Source: JAAAOZ01 sp964496595
GTDB taxonomy: Bacteria > Chloroflexota > Anaerolineae > B4-G1 > SLSP01
Assembly: GCA_964496595.1 (NCBI GenBank)
Contig: CAZCAI010000143.1
Location: 1 to 12,178 of the forward strand
DNA length: 12,178 nt
Direction of reading: 5' to 3'
Part shown: piece after piece, positions 1-9,679 of the stretch
How positions within the stretch are numbered: position 1 is the stretch's first letter
Layout: the number at the start of each line of letters is the position of its first letter
Translations under genes and position numbers: made by a program
The notes under the pieces: model-generated
The model's database searches: none
The model's input: only the letters and a program-made list of their open reading frames with translations
What the model was told of the DNA's origin: nothing

Positions 1-24
1 ATTGGGCGCTACTAAGGGGGTAGA

Positions 25-4332
<4,308 letters not shown>

Positions 4333-4336
4333 GGTA

Positions 4337-4418
4337 GTTCCAGGAATTAAAACCTTCCAAACCAGATGCTTTTCCCTCGGAAAATCGCTTATATTTGGGA
4401 GGTTTATTTTCTTGGAAC
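4337..4418 (+). repeat. Large imperfect hairpin in the rpoC 3' region
   Basis: Arms 4337-4361 and 4394-4418 are inverted copies matching at 20 of 25 positions, plus a G.U-capable position. Both outer ends read GTTCCA / TGGAAC. Inside the 32-nt loop sits a second, perfect 6-bp hairpin (TTTTCC-CTC-GGAAAA, 4370-4384). The element lies 5 nt after the rpoC stop and upstream of the true terminator. It could be an RNA processing or stability structure, a small palindromic repeat (MITE-like), or chance. I saw no target-site duplication at its edges. Confidence 0.6.
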
Positions 4419-4452
4419 GGCCTAATCCACTATAGCTAATTCTATTCTTACC

Positions 4453-4485
4453 AAGGGGGCGATTTTAAAAATCGCCCCCTTTTTT
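4453..4485 (+). terminator. Rho-independent terminator of the rpo operon
   Basis: A perfect GGGGGCGAT / ATCGCCCCC stem (4455-4463 with 4471-4479) closes on an A/T-rich loop and is followed by a run of T (4480-4485). This is a classic intrinsic terminator on the plus strand. It separates rpoC from the sigma-factor operon that starts 59 nt later. Confidence 0.92.
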
Positions 4486-4490
4486 GCAAC

Positions 4491-4518
4491 TTAAGCGTCG
4501 TCTCTGCGTAAATATAGA
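4491..4518 (+). promoter_or_regulatory. Possible promoter of the ECF sigma operon
   Basis: Between the terminator and the sigma ATG there is a TATAGA hexamer (4513-4518) with TTAAGC (4491-4496) 16 nt upstream. The -35 match is weak. I looked for the GGAAC...CGTC type of element expected for ECF autoregulation and did not find a correctly spaced pair in this gap. Confidence 0.3.
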
Positions 4519-4544
4519 CAGTAGAGAATAAGGCAAAGGGAAAG

Positions 4545-5102
4545 ATGGAAGAAGAACAGCTAAGAGCAGCGAAACAAGGGAATCAAGAGGCAATCGCCGC
4601 GATCATTGAGACCTATCAACAACCGGTCTTTAATCTGTGCTATCGGATGATGGGCAATCGGATGGAAGCCGAGGATATCGCTCAAGAGGCGTTGATCAAA
4701 GCGATCACGAAGCTACATCTATATGACCCATCCTATGCGTTCAAACCCTGGGTGCTGCGTATTGCATCCAATACCTGCATTGATTGCTTGCGCCGCCGCA
4801 AGCCGGAGCCTTCTCTCGATGATATGGGAGAGGATGGGGCCTGGGAATGGTTCCCCGGTCACAGTCCCAACCCAGAGCAGGAGATGATGAAACAGGAGCA
4901 ACAGACACAGGTTCAGGACGCTGTCGCGCAACTTCAGCCGCTCGACCGCACTATCGTCGCCCTTTTCTACTGGGAAGGACTTTCCTATGCGGATATTTCC
5001 GAGGTCACCGATTTGACCGTCTCGGCAATTAAATCGCGACTCTATCGCGCGCGGCGGGCGATGGCAGATGCGCTGACACAGGAGGCAATTCATGTCCACT
5101 GA
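4545..5102 (+). CDS. ECF-type (sigma-70 family) RNA polymerase sigma factor
   Basis: Extracytoplasmic-function sigma factor of 185 aa, the usual length. It directs RNA polymerase to a small regulon when released from its anti-sigma partner. Region sigma-2 spans about residues 23-87, with the EAEDIAQEAL core-binding motif at 41-50 and the PWVLRIASNTCID stretch at 69-81. An acidic linker (91-120) follows. Region sigma-4 at about 122-174 carries the LSYADISEV...SAIKSRLYRARR helix-turn-helix that reads the -35 element. There is no sigma-3 domain, which is typical of ECF factors. The ATG at 4545 has a modest AAGGG site 4 nt upstream. Its 3' end overlaps the next gene by 11 nt, so the two are translationally coupled, as expected for a sigma/anti-sigma pair. 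The family is clear; the ECF subgroup and signal are not. Confidence 0.95.
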   Translation: MEEEQLRAAKQGNQEAIAAIIETYQQPVFNLCYRMMGNRMEAEDIAQEALIKAITKLHLYDPSYAFKPWVLRIASNTCIDCLRRRKPEPSLDDMGEDGAWEWFPGHSPNPEQEMMKQEQQTQVQDAVAQLQPLDRTIVALFYWEGLSYADISEVTDLTVSAIKSRLYRARRAMADALTQEAIHVH

Positions 5103-5652
5103 TAATTACATGCGCGATATGCATGACAAAGTATGGCAAATGCGGGCCATCGAGGGCGATCTATCCCCCGCAGAGGCCCGACAATGGGCAGAACACATCG
5201 AACACTGCCATGCGTGCCGGCAGATGACGGAGGCGATGGCATCGGTAGATCACATGCTGCGGACGGCCCCACCACCCCCGCTGCTATCCGATGACTTCAC
5301 CCAGGCCACGATGGCCCGCTTGCAGCGGCAGCAACAGCGCCAGCGCTGGTTAGTCATCTTTGCCAGTCTATTGATTATCGCGATTGTCGTCTGGCTCGGC
5401 GGCAGCGCGCTCACATCAGCATTGGCATCCCTTAGCCGCACCGCTCGGATCCTTATCGCCGGACGCCAGGCCCTCATCAACGCAATGATGCAAACGCTGG
5501 TGGGCCTGATGGTCTCCTGGCGCGCGTTCCTGCCCTTTGTGGCGGCGCTCGCCGGCCTTACCGGGCTGTGGTTGATGCCCAATAGCATCTTGGCTACCCT
5601 GACGGTACTGTGGCTCTCCAGGCACCGTCAAGAAATCACCAATCATATATAG
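5092..5652 (+). CDS. Zinc-finger transmembrane anti-sigma factor
   Basis: 186-aa membrane protein, start overlapping the sigma gene by 11 nt. The N-terminal cytosolic part holds the zinc-binding anti-sigma signature HxxxCxxC (His35, Cys39, Cys42) in a helical domain that would clamp the adjacent sigma factor. A proline-rich linker (60-64) follows, then a basic/glutamine stretch and a strongly hydrophobic helix at about 86-105. There are one or two further hydrophobic segments at about 144-162 and 164-175. The multi-span C-terminus is longer than in a simple single-pass anti-sigma. The sensory part would be the short loop between helices, since there is no large extracellular domain. Function as anti-sigma is inferred from the motif and overlap; the signal it senses is unknown. 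Confidence 0.87.
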   Translation: MSTDNYMRDMHDKVWQMRAIEGDLSPAEARQWAEHIEHCHACRQMTEAMASVDHMLRTAPPPPLLSDDFTQATMARLQRQQQRQRWLVIFASLLIIAIVVWLGGSALTSALASLSRTARILIAGRQALINAMMQTLVGLMVSWRAFLPFVAALAGLTGLWLMPNSILATLTVLWLSRHRQEITNHI

Positions 5653-5670
5653 TTGCGGATTACAAAAGTT

Positions 5671-5678
5671 AGAGGAGG
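5671..5678 (+). promoter_or_regulatory. Strong ribosome binding site deciding the start of the bactofilin-like gene
   Basis: AGAGGAGG lies just before two tandem ATG codons at 5681 and 5684. The spacing is 2 nt to the first and 5 nt to the second, so 5684 is the better-placed start. The choice changes the protein by one methionine only. Confidence 0.75.
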
Positions 5679-5683
5679 ATATG

Positions 5684-6907
5684 ATGTTAAAAAAGATAAG
5701 GCGCGCTTTCATACTCAGCATGATATTGGCATTGGCGGCCTTGCCGGCCTGGGCCGCCCCCACTCCCCAAGGAGGGAGCGGTGTCCACTTCGGCCCCTAC
5801 ACCCTGAATGCAGAGGAATCTGTCTCCGGCGATCAGGTCATCTTCGGCGATGTGGAACTCAAGGAGAATTCCAGGCTCGATGGTGATTTAGTCGTGTTTG
5901 GCACTGTGGATATTGAAGAGGGCGCCGAGTTGATCGGGGATCTGGTAGTGATGGGCAAGGCTGGAATCGCCGGCGCCGTGGACGGAGATGTCCTCACCGC
6001 TGGCGATGTAAAAGTGTTGGAGAGCGGGCACATTTACGGTGATGTCTCCGCCGTCGGCGCGGTCGACCGCGAGGAAGGCGCTATTATCGATGGGGAGATT
6101 ATTCCTTTGGACGAAGAGGACTTCGATTGGAATTTCCCTGTGCCCATGCCCCTCGGCGAACGGCGGATTGAACGGGTACACTCTCCAACCCCTACCTGGA
6201 TTCAGATATTGAGCCGCATTTTCCGCTCCATTCTTACCGTTGTCTTGATCACCTTGCTGGCGATGGTCATCGTGAGCATCTGGCCGGAGCCGACCGAGCG
6301 CATCGGCGAGGTCATCAAAGTATCGCCAGCGCTGGCCTTCGGGATGGGCTTACTCGTCTTCCTGGTCACCTTTATCGTCGAGTTGATCCTGTTCATCACA
6401 ATCTGTCTGATCCCGTTCGCACTCCTGGGCTGGGTCGTGATCACCGTGGGCTTGCTGATGGGATGGGTCGCCTTCGGCCTGGTTCTGGGCCGCCGCATCC
6501 TCAGCGGCGTCTTCAATCAGTCCGAGCCATCGACCTTGCTCGCTGCCGTCCTCGGCACGGCCCTCGTGACCTTTGTTGTCGAATTGGCGGGTGTCCTGCC
6601 TCCATTGCGCGGATTGGCCTATCTGCTGCTGCTGCCGTTGGGCGCCGGCGCCGTCGTCCTGACGCACTTTGGGATGCGTCCCTACACCACCCAGGGCAAA
6701 CTCCATCGTCGATTAGCCGCGCCGCCTGTACCCCGCACGCCTCCCGCTGCCCCGCGCGCCGCAGCAGAAGCCGAGGAGCCGGCTAGGGAAGAGGTTGCAA
6801 AGGCATCGGAGATGTCGGAGCCGGCAGCGGAAGATGCGGAGGTGTTATCGCCCTTCGATGAAGAGGCCTCAGCATCCGAGACGTCGGAGGACGAAGCCGA
6901 AAACTAA
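5684..6907 (+). CDS. Exported/membrane protein with bactofilin-like polymer-forming repeats
   Basis: About 407 aa. Residues 1-25 look like a signal peptide (basic MLKKIRR, hydrophobic core, AWA-A cleavage-like end). Residues 45-145 contain six turns of a 16-19-residue repeat, each beginning Gly-Asp or Gly-Glu followed by hydrophobic-x-x-Gly (GDQVIFGDVEL, GDLVVFGTVDI, GDLVVMGKAGI, GDVLTAGDVKV, GDVSAVGAVDR, GEII). This is the pattern of the bactofilin beta-helix. About five hydrophobic helices follow (near 182-200, 215-250, 250-270, 284-305, 308-329), then an Ala/Glu-rich acidic tail (from about 345). It is the third gene of the sigma/anti-sigma operon, 31 nt after the anti-sigma stop, and ends at a terminator. 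Canonical bactofilins are cytosolic with no signal peptide, so this one would place the repeat outside the membrane. It is probably a regulated envelope component; the exact role is unknown. Confidence 0.82.
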   Translation: MLKKIRRAFILSMILALAALPAWAAPTPQGGSGVHFGPYTLNAEESVSGDQVIFGDVELKENSRLDGDLVVFGTVDIEEGAELIGDLVVMGKAGIAGAVDGDVLTAGDVKVLESGHIYGDVSAVGAVDREEGAIIDGEIIPLDEEDFDWNFPVPMPLGERRIERVHSPTPTWIQILSRIFRSILTVVLITLLAMVIVSIWPEPTERIGEVIKVSPALAFGMGLLVFLVTFIVELILFITICLIPFALLGWVVITVGLLMGWVAFGLVLGRRILSGVFNQSEPSTLLAAVLGTALVTFVVELAGVLPPLRGLAYLLLLPLGAGAVVLTHFGMRPYTTQGKLHRRLAAPPVPRTPPAAPRAAAEAEEPAREEVAKASEMSEPAAEDAEVLSPFDEEASASETSEDEAEN

Positions 6908-6934
6908 TCATTCAGCTCAAATCACACAACCCTC

Positions 6935-6974
6935 GAACGCTGGGAGGTCGTTATGACCTTCCGGCGTTCTTTTT
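6935..6974 (+). terminator. Rho-independent terminator of the sigma/anti-sigma/bactofilin operon
   Basis: A 15-bp stem (6935-6949 with 6955-6969) has two G.U pairs and no mismatches. It closes on a 5-nt loop and is followed directly by five T (6970-6974). It begins 28 nt after the stop codon. Confidence 0.93.
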
Positions 6975-6979
6975 GTCTC

Positions 6980-7076
6980 CCCTTGCGAAGGTTGCGGCAG
7001 GTCGCGGCGATACGATTATCAGCACACATCAGAATATTCTGTGACAGGCAAGAACCGTCCCCAACCTTCGCAAGGG
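6980..7076. repeat. 15-bp perfect inverted repeat with 67-nt spacer (possible REP/MITE-like element)
   Basis: CCCTTGCGAAGGTTG (6980-6994) and its exact complement (7062-7076) enclose 67 nt. The complementarity continues imperfectly inward (5 of the next 8 positions). The spacer carries a perfect 12-bp palindrome CAGAATATTCTG (7030-7041) and an AGAACCGTCCCC string (7051-7062). From memory, that string resembles sequences common in bacterial repetitive extragenic palindromes. There is no coding potential. It could be a mobile palindromic unit or a transcript structure; copy number in the genome would decide. Confidence 0.6.
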
Positions 7077-7090
7077 TCGCGCTAAAGTCA

Positions 7091-7118
7091 TTTTCTAATA
7101 CCTCCGATGTTGTATAAT
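7091..7118 (+). promoter_or_regulatory. Promoter of the chelatase operon
   Basis: A consensus -10 TATAAT (7113-7118) has a weak -35 TTTTCT (7091-7096) 16 nt upstream. Transcription would begin near 7125, giving a leader of about 70 nt. The leader contains a small CCCC-ATCT-GGGG hairpin (7164-7175) and a GGGAGG ribosome site at 7186-7191. The leader is too short for a cobalamin riboswitch, and I saw none. Confidence 0.55.
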
Positions 7119-7195
7119 GAAGCTACGAGGAACGAGGCCAAAATATAGTGTGACCATCAAACGCCCCATCTGGGGAGAGAATTTAGGGAGGTACT

Positions 7196-8332
7196 GTGGA
7201 GAAGCAAGGACGCTTAGTTTTCCCATTTACGGCTATCGTGAACCAAGAGCGGATGAAGCGGGCGCTGATTCTGTGCGCCATCAACTTTCGCATCGGCGGT
7301 GTGCTGATCCGAGGAGAACGCGGGACCGCCAAATCAACCGCCGCGCGCGCCTTAGCCGCGCTGCTGCCGGAGATCGAAGTGGTGGCCGATGGCCCCTTCG
7401 GCTGCGATCCGCATCAGCCGGCGACGTGGTGTACCAACTGCCGCGAGCGCGTCGCCCAGGGCGAGACGCTGCCCACCGAAATTCGGCGGGTGCCCTTCGT
7501 CGAACTGCCCATCGGTGCGACCGAGGATCGCGTAGTGGGGACGTTGGATATCGAGCAGGCTATCCAAAAGGGCGAGCGCCGCTTCGAGCCGGGCGTCCTG
7601 GCCGCCGCCAATCGCGGCATCCTCTACGTGGACGAGGTCAATCTCCTGGACGATCACATCGTCGATGTGTTGCTGGACGCCGCCGCGATGGGCGTGAACA
7701 CCGTCGAGCGCGAGGGCATCTCGTTCCAGCACCCCGCGCGCTTTATCCTCGTCGGCACGATGAACCCGGAGGAGGGCGATCTCCGCCCGCAACTGTTGGA
7801 TCGCTTCGCCCTGGCGGTGGATGTCGAGGGTGTGCGCGATGCCTCGGCGCGGATGCAGATCATGGAGCGCAACATCGCCTTCGAGCAGGATGCCGAGGAT
7901 TTCTACGCCGAATGGCAGCCGCACGAGGAACAACTGGCCCAACGCATCAAGGAAGCGCGTGAATTGTTGCCGGAAGTGCGCTACACGCGCGCGGATCTCG
8001 CCACCATCGCGGAGATGATGGCCGGCTTGGGTGTGGACGGCCATCGCGGCGACCTCGTCATCCTCAAAACGGCGACCGCACACGCGGCCTGGGAGGGACG
8101 GCGGCACATCACCGACCGGGACGTGATGTTGGCGGCGGAGTTGGCCTTGCCCCATCGCCTCAAGCGCCGGCCCTTCGATGAGATGGAGACCACGGTAGAG
8201 GATCTGGATGAACTGGTCAGCCGCTCGCGCGAGCGCGCCGACGAGACCTTTGGCGAAGAGGAGCAGGAAGAGACCACGCAGAGCATCGAGATAAAAGCAG
8301 AGCGCGGGGAGGAACGCGAAAAAAAAGCGTAG
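7196..8332 (+). CDS. chlI: Mg/Co-chelatase ChlI/BchI-type AAA+ ATPase, small subunit
   Basis: 378-aa AAA+ ATPase. I subunits form a ring that, with the D subunit, powers metal insertion into a tetrapyrrole by the large H/CobN subunit. Walker A is GERGTAKST (40-48), Walker B ILYVDE with Asp146-Glu147, sensor-1 Asn190 in GTMNPEEGDLRPQLLDRF, arginine finger candidate Arg203, and sensor-2 region GHRGD with Arg284. Three cysteines between Walker A and B (Cys70, Cys79, Cys82) suggest a metal or redox site. The start is GTG at 7196, preceded by GGGAGG. The protein ends ...EKKA at a UAG directly after an A8 run, and the D region continues in the -1 frame. The C-terminal 40 residues are acidic and match the linker that normally joins the AAA+ and VWA parts of D subunits, so this looks like the terminated product of a dual-coding gene. 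Mg versus Co cannot be told from the window. Confidence 0.93.
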   Translation: MEKQGRLVFPFTAIVNQERMKRALILCAINFRIGGVLIRGERGTAKSTAARALAALLPEIEVVADGPFGCDPHQPATWCTNCRERVAQGETLPTEIRRVPFVELPIGATEDRVVGTLDIEQAIQKGERRFEPGVLAAANRGILYVDEVNLLDDHIVDVLLDAAAMGVNTVEREGISFQHPARFILVGTMNPEEGDLRPQLLDRFALAVDVEGVRDASARMQIMERNIAFEQDAEDFYAEWQPHEEQLAQRIKEARELLPEVRYTRADLATIAEMMAGLGVDGHRGDLVILKTATAHAAWEGRRHITDRDVMLAAELALPHRLKRRPFDEMETTVEDLDELVSRSRERADETFGEEEQEETTQSIEIKAERGEEREKKA

Positions 8333-8385
8333 AGGTTGAGGATCGGAAGAACCTCCCCGAAGAGGTCTCCGAGCCTCAACCTTTA
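8306..8385 (+). promoter_or_regulatory. Programmed -1 ribosomal frameshift site (chlI to chlD)
   Basis: Three parts are seen in order. A Shine-Dalgarno-like GGGGAGG (8306-8312) comes first. Seven nucleotides later is the slippery heptamer A-AAA-AAA in the ChlI frame (8320-8326, part of an A8 run from 8319). Three nucleotides after that comes a 12-bp stem, 8330-8341 paired with 8374-8385, with one G.U and no mismatches. A 5-bp inner hairpin (8351-8355 with 8362-8366) lies in its loop. The zero-frame stop UAG (8330-8332) is the base of the stem. This is the layout of the dnaX-type -1 frameshift cassette. Efficiency is not predictable from sequence. Confidence 0.85.
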
Positions 8386-9303
8386 GAGGCCCCACCTGAA
8401 GTCCCGCAATGGCCCACGGAGGGCAAATGGTGGGAGGGCGGGCAGTTCATCCAGCCCGGCGCGACCTTCGATCCGCGCCGGCTCGACACGCCCCAGGATC
8501 GCCGCACGCGCGCGACCGGCGGGCGCCGCAGTCGCACGTTATCCTCGCGCAAGCGCGGGCGCTACATCCGCGCGCGACCGTCCAATCGCCCCACAGATTT
8601 GGCCTTCGACGCGACGCTCCGCGCTTCCGCGCCCTATCAGCAGGAGCGCCGAGAGAAACGCGCGGAGACAGACGAAGATGTAGGCCCGGCGCTCGATCTC
8701 CAGCCCCAGGACTATCGCGAAAAGGTGCGGGTGCACCGCGCGGCCAACCTCATCCTCTTCGTCGTCGACGCCTCGTGGTCGATGGCCGTCTCCGAGCGGA
8801 TGGAGGCCACCAAGGGCGCGGTCCTCTCCCTGCTCACGGATGCCTACCAACAGCGGGATCGGGTGGGGCTGGTCGTCTTCCAGAAGGATCGCAGCACGCT
8901 GGTGCTGCCGCCCACCAACAGCATCGAGTTGGCCAGGCAGCGATTGGCGGATCTGCCCGTGGGCGGCAAGACGCCGCTTTCGGCGGGGCTGTGGCAAGCA
9001 TTGCAGACCATCCAGCAGGAGACCCGCCGCTCTCCCGATCTCAGGCCGCTGCTCATCCTCCTCACCGACGGCGCCGGTAACGTCTCTATGGGCGATATGC
9101 CTCCGCAACTAGAAGCCTATCACATCGCCGAGCAGATCCAGGCCGCCGGCATCCAATCCATCGTCGTCAATATGGAGAGCCAAGCCTTCGACGAGGGCTA
9201 TGCCGACGCGCTGGCGGAGCATCTGGGCGGCATTGCCCACACCTTAGACTCCCTCCAGGCGACCAAATTGCTGCACATGGTGCGGCGGGAGTTGAACTCG
9301 TAA
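8326..9303 (+). CDS. chlD: ChlD/BchD-type chelatase subunit, VWA part, read by -1 frameshift from the ChlI frame
   Basis: This is the -1-frame continuation of the gene at 7196. The joined product (7196-8326 plus 8326-9303) would be about 702 aa, the normal size of a full ChlD/BchD: an AAA+ domain, an acidic/proline linker, an arginine-rich stretch (about 436-464), then a VWA domain. The MIDAS metal site is intact: DASWS (Asp525, Ser527, Ser529), Thr593 and Asp625 in LLTDG (numbering of the joined protein). The frame is open from 8212. It has no ATG, GTG, TTG or CTG until a TTG at 8599, which has no ribosome site and lies inside the conserved GRY...TDLAFDATLR segment. Independent initiation of a complete D subunit is therefore unlikely. 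Alternatives are an assembly error in the A8 run or transcriptional slippage. As a protein family the call is firm; the expression mechanism is inferred. Confidence 0.9.
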   Translation, partial: SVEVEDRKNLPEEVSEPQPLEAPPEVPQWPTEGKWWEGGQFIQPGATFDPRRLDTPQDRRTRATGGRRSRTLSSRKRGRYIRARPSNRPTDLAFDATLRASAPYQQERREKRAETDEDVGPALDLQPQDYREKVRVHRAANLILFVVDASWSMAVSERMEATKGAVLSLLTDAYQQRDRVGLVVFQKDRSTLVLPPTNSIELARQRLADLPVGGKTPLSAGLWQALQTIQQETRRSPDLRPLLILLTDGAGNVSMGDMPPQLEAYHIAEQIQAAGIQSIVVNMESQAFDEGYADALAEHLGGIAHTLDSLQATKLLHMVRRELNS

Positions 9304-9320
9304 CATAAGAGGAGAATGAG

Positions 9321-9650
9321 ATGACTTCGGAAGATTCACGGACTTATTTTCAGTTTCTGGCCAATATGGGCCTCACAAAGCACATCGGGAGCATGCAAGC
9401 CACGCGCGAGCTGCTCGATCTCTGTCACATCGGGCGCGAGGCGGGGCAGGCGCGCACGCGCCAAGGAAGAGAAGTCGTGGAGCGCTACGGCTGCCGGGGA
9501 TTCCTGCGGGTGTTGCGCAATTTCTTCGTGATGATCCTCACGGATCGCGCCTCCCGCGCCTTCCTGGGCGACGTGATGACCACCATTCCCAAGGACATCA
9601 TGAAGGATATGGGCTACGGCATCTATGTGGGGCGGAAAGGTTCAGCGTAG
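9321..9650 (+). CDS. Small protein resembling an internally deleted class I SAM methyltransferase
   Basis: 109-aa ORF, 17 nt after the D stop, with a good GGAG ribosome site 6 nt before its ATG, so it is probably cotranscribed with the chelatase gene. Residues 7-40 (YFQFLANMGLTKHIGSMQAT... LLDLCHIGRE) resemble the N-terminal lead-in of a family of class I methyltransferases. In those, this stretch is normally followed at once by the glycine-rich VLDVGCG SAM motif. Here that motif and the rest of the Rossmann core are absent. From about residue 48 the sequence (ERYGCRGFLRVLRNFF... IPKDIMKDMGYGIYVGRK) resembles the C-terminal end of the same family. I infer an in-frame deletion of roughly 150-180 residues. 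Catalysis is not expected. It may be a decaying remnant or a retained small protein. The family match is from memory and unverified. Confidence 0.6.
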   Translation: MTSEDSRTYFQFLANMGLTKHIGSMQATRELLDLCHIGREAGQARTRQGREVVERYGCRGFLRVLRNFFVMILTDRASRAFLGDVMTTIPKDIMKDMGYGIYVGRKGSA

Positions 9651-9679
9651 GGGTGACGACGAGGCCTTCTTTCTGAGCC

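Noticed and set aside
4414..4440. ECF-type autoregulated promoter from GGAAC at 4414
   Set aside because: No correctly spaced CGTC-type -10 follows, and the strong terminator at 4453 would stop such a transcript before the sigma gene.
7119..7195. Cobalamin riboswitch before the chelatase operon
   Set aside because: The leader is only about 70 nt and shows just one small 4-bp hairpin, with nothing like a B12 box.
7117..7962. Plus-strand ORF of 281 codons starting just after the TATAAT box
   Set aside because: Arg-rich shadow of the ChlI gene in another frame. The Walker A/B motifs are in the GTG-started frame at 7196.
7352..8395. 347-codon minus-strand ORF antisense to chlI
   Set aside because: Antisense shadow with His/Arg/Gln-rich nonsense composition. 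It has no motif, and it overlaps the whole conserved AAA+ gene.
8409..9080. Long plus-strand ORF of 223 codons overlapping the ChlD region
   Set aside because: It is out of frame with the VWA domain, has low-complexity Arg/Ala/Pro-rich composition and no recognisable motif. It is a shadow of the true D frame in GC-rich DNA.
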